A DNA stretch of 64,000 nt from Robiginitomaculum antarcticum DSM 21748 (GTDB taxonomy: Bacteria; Pseudomonadota; Alphaproteobacteria; Caulobacterales; Maricaulaceae): positions 1,136,621 to 1,200,620 of the forward strand of contig NZ_KB823011.1 of the NCBI RefSeq assembly GCF_000365025.1, read 5' to 3'. This document shows, in pieces, positions 10,401 through 18,221 of this stretch. How positions within the stretch are numbered: the first letter of the stretch is position 1; the number at the start of each line of letters is the position of its first letter. The position numbers and the translations under genes were made by a program. Below the pieces are notes generated by a model. The model saw nothing but the letters and a program-made list of their open reading frames with translations, did not search any database and had not been told where the DNA came from.

Positions 10401-12294
10401 ATAAAACAGCAAGAACGCCGTCTTCAAACAGTGTCCCGTCGGCGGTCTCAGCGCCTTCGGGCAAGCGGATCTCAAAGTCATGTATCCAGATACGCCTCTC
10501 GCCGGAGAGAATTTCGTAGCCGGTTTCCTGCACAATATAGAGACCGAGATGATCAAAAATCGGCATGACTCCCGACGGCTCCAGCCGTAGTTCATAGCGG
10601 TAGAACTTTGCACGCAAAATACGCGGGTCATCACCGTTACGGCGATAAGCGCGGATCCGCATGGCGCCGGGAATTGTACCAAGTTTGTTGATCTCGACCA
10701 GATCGGTCAAGGCTACATCGATGGAGAAATTATCCTGATAATTGGACCGAAATCCTGAGGCGAAGCGGGCTGTAATCTTTGGATCCAGAACATCAGGCCG
10801 CGTTTCGGACAGCTCTAAAAGGCGCTGCTCCCAGGGCTGGGCAATCTGCGCAATCATACGCTCCAGCGTTTCGACATCAGGCTCGGGATGATTATAAGGC
10901 GTGACGCCGATAATAAAGTGAACGCGCGCGACAGGCTCGTCCGCATAGCGCGGGTAAAATGCCGAGACCCGCCCGCCATAAGCATCTTTAAGCACCTGTC
11001 CAATGCGGCGACGCAGGATGGTATTATATTGCTCACGCGGGACGAAGACCAAGGCGCTTATAAATCTGTCAAACGGATCGCGGCGGATAAAAAGCTTACT
11101 GCGCGGACGGTCTAGAACACTTACGATTCCGATTGAAATCCGTAATAGATCGTCTTCGCGGATCTGGAACAGTTCATCACGCGGATAGGTCGCCAGCACA
11201 TAATCGAGGCTTTTGGCGTTGTGACTGCCGGGAAGAACCTGGGCGCGGGCGCGTACATTTGCCAGCTTTTCGCGAAGAAGCGGGACTTGGTCCGGAGGCA
11301 GGTTATAAGCAGCGGCGGTAAACAGCCCGATAAAGCGGGTCTCGCCGACCACTTCGCCGTCATCGGCATAATGTTTGACGCTGATATAATCGAGGCGAAC
11401 GCGGCGGTGTACGCGCGATGCCAAATTAGATTTCGCTATCACAACCGGATCATATTCTGTCAGAATAACACCTGACTTTGTCACCTGTGTCGGCTCGCTC
11501 GCATTGCGTAAAACCTGCAGGTTCTCGTCGCGGAGCAGACCCAGATTCGACTCGCTGATAATGTCCGGTTCAGTATTGCCGGCTTCATCCGTAAGAATAT
11601 GTGTATAATCAAACCGGCGCGCGCCCATGAGCACAAAATTACCGTTATAAAGCCAGCGCAGAAATTCCCGTGCTTCACCGTTTTTAAGATTGTCCAGACG
11701 GGCCAAATCCTGTTCCGCGGCATGGAGAGCAGCACGCATGGGCACAAAATCAGCCACGACTTTTGAGACATCACCGAGCGTTTCAGTCAAACCGGTTTTG
11801 GCGCGCTTGGCCGCCTGCGGTGTTAGGCGAGGGGTTACGATAACCATGTAACTTTCGGTTTTGCCTTCACCTTTACGGGCGCGTTTGCCGGATTTATCGC
11901 GGGCGGGTGATAGGATCGGATGGATTAGCGCGTCCATGGTTGTGGCTTGAGCGGCGAGCTCGCCGGTAATAGAGGCAACAAGGAAAGGCTTGTCATCGGT
12001 GACAACGGCAAAGGCGCTACACTCGGCAGGTAGCGCGCTGACAGCAACGGAAGTTATAAGAGTTTCGCCGCGCATCCGGACCGCGCTGGCTTTGAAAATT
12101 TCCGACAAAAGTGCGCCAAAGGCGGCGGGCGTCATATCCAAGCGTTCGGATTTGGCACCCTCCAGCATTGCGGCCGCAAAATCCAGCGCGGCAGCCTTCG
12201 GAGTCAAACCCTTCATTTCCGGCAAAGCCAGAAGATCGGATGCCGCGATATCCATAAGCGGTGTGACAGGTCGCGGCGGCGTATATTCGGTCAT
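7480..12294 (-). CDS. NAD-specific glutamate dehydrogenase, large (about 180 kDa) type
   Basis: 1604 residues, the size of the bacterial large NAD-GDH family. The catalytic domain contains GPVARGGLRWSDRRDDYR followed by VKNAVIVPVGSKGG, which hold the substrate-binding lysines, then a Rossmann NAD domain with VIGVGDMSGDVFGNG. The long N-terminal part carries the ACT-like regulatory regions of this family. The enzyme oxidises glutamate to 2-oxoglutarate and ammonia in the cytoplasm and links amino acid catabolism with the TCA cycle. It is transcribed as a single gene, with about 125 bp of AT-rich DNA between it and the downstream end of the channel gene. Confidence 0.95.
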   Translation of the reverse strand: MTEYTPPRPVTPLMDIAASDLLALPEMKGLTPKAAALDFAAAMLEGAKSERLDMTPAAFGALLSEIFKASAVRMRGETLITSVAVSALPAECSAFAVVTDDKPFLVASITGELAAQATTMDALIHPILSPARDKSGKRARKGEGKTESYMVIVTPRLTPQAAKRAKTGLTETLGDVSKVVADFVPMRAALHAAEQDLARLDNLKNGEAREFLRWLYNGNFVLMGARRFDYTHILTDEAGNTEPDIISESNLGLLRDENLQVLRNASEPTQVTKSGVILTEYDPVVIAKSNLASRVHRRVRLDYISVKHYADDGEVVGETRFIGLFTAAAYNLPPDQVPLLREKLANVRARAQVLPGSHNAKSLDYVLATYPRDELFQIREDDLLRISIGIVSVLDRPRSKLFIRRDPFDRFISALVFVPREQYNTILRRRIGQVLKDAYGGRVSAFYPRYADEPVARVHFIIGVTPYNHPEPDVETLERMIAQIAQPWEQRLLELSETRPDVLDPKITARFASGFRSNYQDNFSIDVALTDLVEINKLGTIPGAMRIRAYRRNGDDPRILRAKFYRYELRLEPSGVMPIFDHLGLYIVQETGYEILSGERRIWIHDFEIRLPEGAETADGTLFEDGVLAVLSGHTDNDRFNALIMRLGLSWRDVAVIRTMCRYRAQSGMDPSETVQIAALTAHGDIARLLFALFETRFDPKMFADMGARAEAATAIVAKITSALDTVQSLDYDRVLRRLSDLLQNTLRTNFYQRDDDGAPSPYISLKIASRELEDLPNPKPYREIFVWSPRVEGLHLRFGPVARGGLRWSDRRDDYRTEVLGLVKAQQVKNAVIVPVGSKGGFYPKDLPIGGDRNAIMEEGIAAYTIFISGLLDITDNYVGTDIVPPQDVLCWDASDPYLVVAADKGTATFSDIANGIAMDKGFWLADAFASGGSVGYDHKKMGITARGGWEAVKRHFREMGKDIQNEDFTVIGVGDMSGDVFGNGMLLSPHIQLLAAFNHLDIFIDPTPDAQSSFAERARLFALPRSTWQDYNAELISKGGGVFSRAEKSIALTPQIKALTGLSRNEVTPNELIHALLKTQCELLWFGGIGTYIRSSLESDLQVGDKANDPVRVTGCDVSAKVVGEGANLGVTQAGRIEFARSGGRINTDAIDNSAGVDSSDHEVNIKILLGGAIEQGALKKADRNALLESMTDDVARLVLAHNYDQTGALSRAQLTAVNDHNAYERFMSLLERGGRLDRIVEGLPSTAEMRAREAEDRGLYRPELAVLLAYAKIKLFDDLMASGLTSDPYLHKLLQDYFPPALSKFDKAMETHRLRGEIIGSRLANLIVDVGGPLFMMRAAEHTNGIVSDISSAFIIAYAALDGPNLRREIAALDNVVSASAQYDVLAELARVISRITGWIVRRYESGEIEPRLTPRKNALADLDSDWLNLLSSYDRKRAQGRVSRFTKQGIPQELAERAALLRSYASGFDVVAFASETGWDLKPAAELFYDIGGRFKIDRLRNAAIRLTPKDHWDRLALRRITEDFYAVQGQLALLAARAHKTRGGKANVPARNVIDPWLKDHLASVKAYDSAYMRLSGAGGWTLAKFALAVAQLQELSVG

Positions 12295-12418
12295 GTGATA
12301 ACCTCTATCGAGACAATAAGCCCATTTATATTATTATAATTGCTATAGTATTATTTTATGCGGTTTTAGCCCCGATTTGATGCCTTTTGCAGGAAATATC
12401 TCACGCTTCGATATCATA

Positions 12419-15400
12419 TCATGCCGGTTTGGGCTTGGCGCCTGTTTTAGACTCATCCTGCTCCGGCGCAGGGAGTCGCTGCGCGCTGCCAAAATCAATA
12501 TTTGAACTCATAAGATGCAAATCGCGCTGCGGGAACGGAATGGTAATTCCGGCTTTCGCTAAGGCGTCATTGAGCGCCATATGCAGTTCATGTGTCATCG
12601 GCACCCGCAGATCAAAACTGGGAAGGTAAACCCGGACTTCAAAATCTAAAGAGCTGTCACCAAAACCCATAAATAAAACCTTGGGCTCGGGCGTTTTGAG
12701 AACATTAGAATTGGCTTTGGCAGTTTCGAGCATAACTTTGTGGGCGTGTGTGGTATCGGAACCATAAGCGATGCCGACTTTGACCGCGAGGCGCGTCATG
12801 GAGGTTGTCAGCGTCCAGTTTGTCACCCGCCCGGTGATCAGTTCTTTATTCGGGATAACAATTTCCAAATTATCCAGATTAGTGAGTGTTGTTGCGCGGA
12901 TTTGAATGCGCGAAACCGTTCCGCTCTGATCTCCAATCGTGACGTAATCGCCAATACGCACCGGGCGTTCAAACAGGATAATCAGGCCGGATATGAAATT
13001 GGCAATAATTTCCTGCAAACCGAAACCGATACCGACAGACAGACCCCCGACGATCCATTTCATACTGCTCCATTGCAGACCCAATTTGTTAAATGCAAAC
13101 AGGAAGCCGATGATGATAATGATATAGCCCATAACGGTGGTGATGGCGTAGCGGCTGCTTTCCTTCAGACCTGTGCGTTGCAGCACGAACAGTTCGAGCA
13201 ATCCGGGCAGATTGCGGACCGCAATGATGGTCAAAATAGTGAAGGCGATGGCCTGTATAATGCTCCATAAGGTCAGAACCGTCTCGATCTCGCTCCCGTC
13301 TACTCCAATGTTTCCGGTTTTGAAGCGATGCAGCTCGATTGTATCAAATATGGTCAGCGCCGGCAGAAGACTGGCCCAAAGCACATATACCATAACGCTC
13401 GCGCCGATCAGAATGGCCAGGTTTAGAAGTTGACTGGATTGGCGGGACATCTGTTCAATATCGATTGTCTCGTAATCGACAGGCGCGGTCGCAGGAGCGT
13501 CCTCGCCGCGCTCTTCAGCCTCCTGACGCTCCTTGCGCTCTTTCTCAGCCTTTTTGCGCAGTTCCATGAGCTGGGCCAATTTGGCGCGGCGCTGCGCAAT
13601 GGTCAGGCTGCGGCGTGACAAACCATACATCAGATAGGCAAAAATCGCGACGGCAGCGGTCAGTAATATCCGGCCCTGCACTTCCAAAGCGGTCGCAAAA
13701 TAACCGGAAATGGCAAGAGCGGTAATAATCAGCGGTAGCAAAAGCGCAGCGCCGAAAAGGACTTTGCGGTATCTAGCGACAATGCCGTCGCGGCGTAGCA
13801 AATTATCATAAGTCATCTGCCGGGCCAGCAAGATACGGTAAGCCAGCCACGCCATTGAAAGGGTCGCAATGATAAAGCCTAAAACGCCCAGCGCCGCTGT
13901 CGAGGCTTCCCCGTCAACGCTGACGCAGGTTACAACCAGTAAGGCGGAAATGGCCTGTAGCGGCGTAAACCACCTCAGGTTCCGCCGCAGCCTGCGGGTC
14001 AAAGCCGGTTTGACTTTGAAATGTTTTTCTAACAGCGCGCCTTCGCGGGCCCAATTGCGCAAAGATTCCAGTCCCAAGACCAAAAGACCCACAGCCAAGA
14101 GCGCCTGGCCCGCCAGAGGCGCAAATCCGAAATCCCCGCTATTAATCAGTAATATTGCGACGATGAGACAGGGCAGGGCTATGCGCAGCGCAGCAACCGC
14201 GCCGGATAAAATCGCAATCGGAGTAAAGCTATATTGATCAGTCTGAACACGGCCAATATGGGGCGCCATCTGGGTCACGCGTTTGCGAAGCTTGGGACGC
14301 ACCAGCAAGGTTAATATGGTCAAAATAGTCAGAAATAGAGTTAGAAACGGATTTCTGTAAAGGCCGTCTTTAAGGCCGCCGGCAACTTCGTCGAAATTGT
14401 CTTTCGAAAACAGCCGCTGCGTTGAAACGACAAGCTCTTGCAAATAGGTCAAACTTATCGGCTCGGCGCTGGGGAGCCATATCAGCTTGGTCTCGAGTAA
14501 TTTGACAAGACTATTTGTCTCATTAGCCAGCTCGGATTCCAGAGCATTAACTTCAGACAGCTCGCTGCTTTGCCGCACGGCGGCGCTGATCAACTCGGTT
14601 AACAGCACGCGCTGCTGTTTATAGAGCGCGCGGAGCTGAGTCTCATCCTCAGAAGTTAATGGCGCGCTGTCGGGATGCGTGCGTCTCCATTTGGCGTAAA
14701 GCCCGCTGACATTAATACCGCTTGCGGGGAAATCCTGTAGTCGATTTTGCGCCAAAACGCGCTGCATTGAAATATCCAGACGCAATTTAGACCGCGTGCT
14801 GACAGAATTTTTAAGCCGCCCGACTTCGGGGAGATTATCGCGCAATTGACGCAAGACGCCGCCATATTTGCGTCCGATATCTGACTCACCCAGGATAGAC
14901 TCGGCCAGTTCACGGTCATTTGTGATCTGCCGCGTTTCGGCCTGCAGGCGTGAGCGCAAAACCGGTAAATTACCGCCAGCTGCCTCAATAGTTTTAAGCT
15001 GTTTGGCGAACACCAAATTGTCTCTGGCAAATTCCTGAACAAGGGGATGGGCAGTGCCGGCGGCGTCAACGGCGGCTTGTGCATTGACAATCCGCGCTTC
15101 AATCTCGCGGGCGCGAAACGCCCCTGTTTTTTGGCGCAAAGCCGTCAGTTCGCGGTCCGTAATGGCCAGCCGCAAGCGTATGAGCTGGCGCTCAAGCGGC
15201 AATATTTTCAGCCTCAACGGCGCGGCCTGTTCGCGTTGTAGAAGCGTTTCAATCTCCTGCTCCAGAGCGGCGCGGCGGACAAATGCGACAGCTTGGCGGG
15301 CCTCTTCGATCGGGTCGACACCATCGGTTGCAAAACCCGCGATGCGGTCATTGACCAGTCCCAGCTCGCCGCGCAAACGGTCACGCTCGGCCGCGCCCCC

Positions 15401-15934
15401 TGTAGACACTTTATTGGCCTCAGTGAGGCGCACTTCCAGCTCTTCCAATGCGCGGCGCAGACGTTCGGCATCCGCCTCAAGCTCGGCAATGCGTTGCTCA
15501 TAACTCAGTAGGGCCTGTTCGCTCAGCTCTTGATCAGGAATATTTAGCGGCGCTTCCAGCTGCGTCTCAGCCTGATCAATCTCATCTTCCAGCTTCTGGA
15601 TACGAGCCGCCGCATCTGTTCGCAATATTTTGCTTTCGGCAGCTTTGCTGCGCAACTCCGCAATGGTCTGGAACCGCGTCAGCGCGGCATTATAAAGCTC
15701 ATTGGCTTCTTTGATCTGATCTTCGTTTAATCCTGCATTACTGCGCAGCGCAGTCTGCGCGGCGCGGATTGCGCTTTCTGTAGAGCTTGGCGGTAGCGGG
15801 GTCACTGATTCTACGGGCGTAATGCCGGATGTATCAGGGGTTTGCGCCATAACGGGCGCGGCGCTGATCAGGCTAATGCAGACCCAGATCATTATCAAAA
15901 ATCGCATATAAACGGGCTTAAAGATCAGGCTCAT
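12419..15934 (-). CDS. Large mechanosensitive channel of the MscS superfamily (MscK-like)
   Basis: About 1171 residues. A signal peptide (hydrophobic FLIMIWVCISLIS, cleavage near VMAQ) leads into a long periplasmic coiled-coil region at about 40-480. Several membrane segments follow, then an MscS core: a pore helix near GLSVGIGFGLQEIIANFISG, the beta domain GDYVTIGDQSGTVSRI and a C-terminal mixed domain. This is the layout of E. coli MscK/KefA. The start at 15934 (ATG) gives a sensible signal peptide; ATG at 15907 is also possible. A charged cytoplasmic loop is rich in Lys and Glu. By family it releases solutes on hypo-osmotic shock from the inner membrane. A second, small MscS gene lies at 58925. 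Confidence 0.9.
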   Translation of the reverse strand: MSLIFKPVYMRFLIMIWVCISLISAAPVMAQTPDTSGITPVESVTPLPPSSTESAIRAAQTALRSNAGLNEDQIKEANELYNAALTRFQTIAELRSKAAESKILRTDAAARIQKLEDEIDQAETQLEAPLNIPDQELSEQALLSYEQRIAELEADAERLRRALEELEVRLTEANKVSTGGAAERDRLRGELGLVNDRIAGFATDGVDPIEEARQAVAFVRRAALEQEIETLLQREQAAPLRLKILPLERQLIRLRLAITDRELTALRQKTGAFRAREIEARIVNAQAAVDAAGTAHPLVQEFARDNLVFAKQLKTIEAAGGNLPVLRSRLQAETRQITNDRELAESILGESDIGRKYGGVLRQLRDNLPEVGRLKNSVSTRSKLRLDISMQRVLAQNRLQDFPASGINVSGLYAKWRRTHPDSAPLTSEDETQLRALYKQQRVLLTELISAAVRQSSELSEVNALESELANETNSLVKLLETKLIWLPSAEPISLTYLQELVVSTQRLFSKDNFDEVAGGLKDGLYRNPFLTLFLTILTILTLLVRPKLRKRVTQMAPHIGRVQTDQYSFTPIAILSGAVAALRIALPCLIVAILLINSGDFGFAPLAGQALLAVGLLVLGLESLRNWAREGALLEKHFKVKPALTRRLRRNLRWFTPLQAISALLVVTCVSVDGEASTAALGVLGFIIATLSMAWLAYRILLARQMTYDNLLRRDGIVARYRKVLFGAALLLPLIITALAISGYFATALEVQGRILLTAAVAIFAYLMYGLSRRSLTIAQRRAKLAQLMELRKKAEKERKERQEAEERGEDAPATAPVDYETIDIEQMSRQSSQLLNLAILIGASVMVYVLWASLLPALTIFDTIELHRFKTGNIGVDGSEIETVLTLWSIIQAIAFTILTIIAVRNLPGLLELFVLQRTGLKESSRYAITTVMGYIIIIIGFLFAFNKLGLQWSSMKWIVGGLSVGIGFGLQEIIANFISGLIILFERPVRIGDYVTIGDQSGTVSRIQIRATTLTNLDNLEIVIPNKELITGRVTNWTLTTSMTRLAVKVGIAYGSDTTHAHKVMLETAKANSNVLKTPEPKVLFMGFGDSSLDFEVRVYLPSFDLRVPMTHELHMALNDALAKAGITIPFPQRDLHLMSSNIDFGSAQRLPAPEQDESKTGAKPKPA

Positions 15935-16195
15935 AAGTCTGCCTAACACAAGACAAATGCTGCGCCAATGCGGCGCAGCTTTAAATGCGAGAAAATGATT
16001 ACATGAACCGCAGAGTTCGTGCAGCGCATTAAGTACGGTCTGAATAATACTCTTCTGATAGATCACAGCTTAGCTTCTTTCATGCTGACGCCGCCTTATA
16101 GATGCCGCTTCCGGCTTGCAGAGCCATTATACAAAAGCGGCTATGGACATTATTTAACCCAGGTTGCAAAGGGCAGCACATTAGGGACATATCTC

Positions 16196-17038
16196 ATGAA
16201 CGAATTTAAAAATAAGACGGCGTTTATTACCGGCGCGGCGGGCGGCATTGGCCTGTCTTTGGCGCGTAAATTTCATGAGGCCGGCGCTAATGTGATGATG
16301 GCGGATATTAACGCCGGCGCGCTGGAGAAAGCCAAGGCGGATCTGGGCGGCGGGAGCCGTCTGGCGCGCATTGTCTGTGACGTCTCCAAACCAGACCAAG
16401 TTAAAGCCGCTGCCGATGCGACCCTCAAAGCTTTCGGCAAAGTCCATATTGTCGTCAATAATGCGGGCGTCGGCCTTGCGGGCCGCGCCGGCGATATCGC
16501 GCTGGAAGACTGGCGCTGGATTGTCGACATTAACCTGATGGGCGTGGTCTACGGCGTCGAAGCCTTTACGCCGCTGATCCGCGATAACGGTGAAGGCGGG
16601 CATATCCTCAACGTCGCCTCTATGGCCGGGCATTTTACGATGCCGGGGATGGCGCCTTATCATGCGACCAAATTTGCCGTGGTTGGCTATAGCGAAGCCT
16701 TGCGGCAGGAGCTCGCGCCGGACAATATTAATGTCACGACTTTGTGCCCGACATGGGTGAAAACCAATATTTATAACGCTGCGGCGAACCGCCCGACGGC
16801 GGCGAAAGACAGCAACAAGCCCGCATCTGTGACCGCAACGCAGCTTTACGCATTGACCAAAGGCCTCGTCGATAGCGGCATGTCGCCCGACACGCTGGCC
16901 GATTTGTGCCTGACCGCGCTCACGGCGCGGCGCGGCACAGTCTTTAATGACCCGGAGGCCCGCCCGGCCATTATGGCGCGCGCAAAAACCCTGCTCGCTG
17001 ATTATGATGCCTGCCTTGATGATTTGGGTATGAGCTAA
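16196..17038 (+). CDS. Short-chain dehydrogenase/reductase
   Basis: 280 residues of classical SDR type. The N-terminal Rossmann motif TGAAGGIG (12-19) binds NAD(P). NNAG follows, and the catalytic set includes Ser142, Tyr155 and Lys159 (YHATK). The acidic residue after strand 2 (MMADINAG) suggests a preference for NAD(H). Start chosen at ATG 16196, because in-frame codons upstream lack family similarity. It points away from the channel gene and towards the DUF1971 gene. The substrate cannot be told from sequence. Confidence 0.9.
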   Translation: MNEFKNKTAFITGAAGGIGLSLARKFHEAGANVMMADINAGALEKAKADLGGGSRLARIVCDVSKPDQVKAAADATLKAFGKVHIVVNNAGVGLAGRAGDIALEDWRWIVDINLMGVVYGVEAFTPLIRDNGEGGHILNVASMAGHFTMPGMAPYHATKFAVVGYSEALRQELAPDNINVTTLCPTWVKTNIYNAAANRPTAAKDSNKPASVTATQLYALTKGLVDSGMSPDTLADLCLTALTARRGTVFNDPEARPAIMARAKTLLADYDACLDDLGMS

Positions 17039-17098
17039 CGAGAGATGTATGTGAAAGCACCCGCGCTTTGCGTATTTTAAGCGATATCACCTCACGTC

Positions 17099-17506
17099 TT
17101 ACGGGCGTTTCTGCCCGGCTCGCCGGGGTCTATGATCTCGCTTAATATCAGGATCGTGATTGTAAAACTCGACCAGCATGCGCATCGCTCCAAGAGGCTC
17201 AACGAGATGCGGCTGGCCCGGCATAACGCGCCCGGGATGGGCAATATCAAGAACTGTCTCTGATACAGGATCCAGAATGCGGTATCGCAGACGCCCCTGT
17301 AATACGCGAATAATTCCCCAAACGCCTGCCTTGGTGCGATGCGTCTTCCGCAGCCCGGCGGGCAAAGTGTTTTCATCAAATATCGGCGTGCATTTATAGG
17401 GCTGCGGTAAGGGCGGGGGCGCTAAGCCGCCTTCATTCTCCCATCTGGAAAGAGATTGGCCGCGACTTTTGGGCGTCTGCGAAACCGGATTTGAATCATA
17501 AGTCAT
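17099..17506 (-). CDS. DUF1971 cupin-like protein
   Basis: 135 residues. The pattern TPIFDENTLPAGLRKTHRTK, followed by AGVWGIIRVLQGRLRYRI and PGQPHLVEPLGAMRMLVEFY, is the DUF1971 domain. That domain also occurs fused to TehB tellurite-resistance methyltransferases and folds like a cupin. No methyltransferase is adjacent here. Function unknown; a role in metal or tellurite handling is only by association. The C-terminus is basic and short. Confidence 0.8.
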   Translation of the reverse strand: MTYDSNPVSQTPKSRGQSLSRWENEGGLAPPPLPQPYKCTPIFDENTLPAGLRKTHRTKAGVWGIIRVLQGRLRYRILDPVSETVLDIAHPGRVMPGQPHLVEPLGAMRMLVEFYNHDPDIKRDHRPRRAGQKRP

Positions 17507-17745
17507 AGGGCCTTCTCCTCGTCGCTGTATTGAACCGCGTTTATCGCCGTATTCTGGTGAGTCTTATACACTATTTTAGTCCAAATTCTTTCATAAACAA
17601 AATAGAGTCTCAGCTTAGGTAAGTTTTTTCCGGCTTTTGATCGAGACTGCGGGCGCTAAGCGGCCTGTATGAAACGATGTCAACGCGCCCGTCTCCGCGC
17701 GACGCGATGTGGCCATGTTTTGGCCAGCGGTTTCATTTTTCTAGA

Positions 17746-17781
17746 CGCGGGGTTATCGCCGCTGACGATACGCCCAAGCGC
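17746..17781 (+). repeat. Dispersed repeat, copy 1
   Basis: Starts CGCGGGGTTATCGC and ends GACGATACGCCCAAGCGC. It matches 20404-20440 with one substitution and one single-base gap over 36-37 bases. This copy is in non-coding DNA; in the reading frame shared with the tetR copy it would encode RGVIAADDTPK. Confidence 0.75.
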
Positions 17782-17933
17782 CGTTATGCGATGGCCCGTC
17801 GGGTGACCACATGCGCGCCGGGTTGGTCGGCGGCGGCGCGCCGCAAAAAAGCAGGAAGCCTGCGGGGCGGCAGCTCCGAAGGCTGCCAAAGAGTTTCTAG
17901 TGTTTACGAAGATGCCATCCCCGCAGCGATATC

Positions 17934-18011
17934 TCACGGCCGATACGCGGCTCTCGCTAAGGTCACAGTCCACAGCGCAGTCTGCTCCCAAACCCGTTTG
18001 ATGTAAGCCAT
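17934..18011 (-). CDS. Possible 25-residue microprotein (low confidence)
   Basis: An ATG preceded by a purine-rich AGGTGGGG opens a frame of 25 codons (begins MAYIKRVWEQTALWT, ends AAYRP) with an amphipathic, Trp-containing composition. It lies in the gene-poor stretch upstream of the DUF1971 gene. No family is recognised, and a frame this short may be chance. Confidence 0.2.
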   Translation of the reverse strand: MAYIKRVWEQTALWTVTLARAAYRP

Positions 18012-18221
18012 AACCCCACCTCGCCCGAATCCAATACCGTCTCGTGGCAGAAAAGAAACGTCTTCCCCGTCCTGACCAAAAGAACAGTTTAAACATAGGC
18101 GGTAATGGAGAGGGCGGGGATTTATCTTTAATATAAAGTGCTATAATGCAGCGAATCAATGGTTTAACGTGAAGAGCCGTGAGGATGAATGTCTTGACGA
18201 AGACGTGGGCTTGCAGTGGGA

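Larger units (their letters stand above)
17507..18221. other. Gene-poor stretch with a dispersed repeat copy
   Basis: About 715 bases with no convincing gene. Open frames on both strands here are Arg/Ala-rich and lack any family pattern. It holds a 36-base sequence (17746-17781) that recurs almost exactly inside the tetR gene at 20404-20440, small hairpins such as GGCAGC-N7-GCTGCC near 17870, and a possible 25-codon frame at 17934. It may be a decayed or mobile-element-derived segment. Confidence 0.5.

Noticed and set aside
17680-18159. Long minus-strand open frame with Arg/Ala-rich sequence, and an opposing plus-strand frame
   Set aside because: Both frames lack domain patterns and balanced composition, and overlap the dispersed repeat. 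I treat them as spurious.
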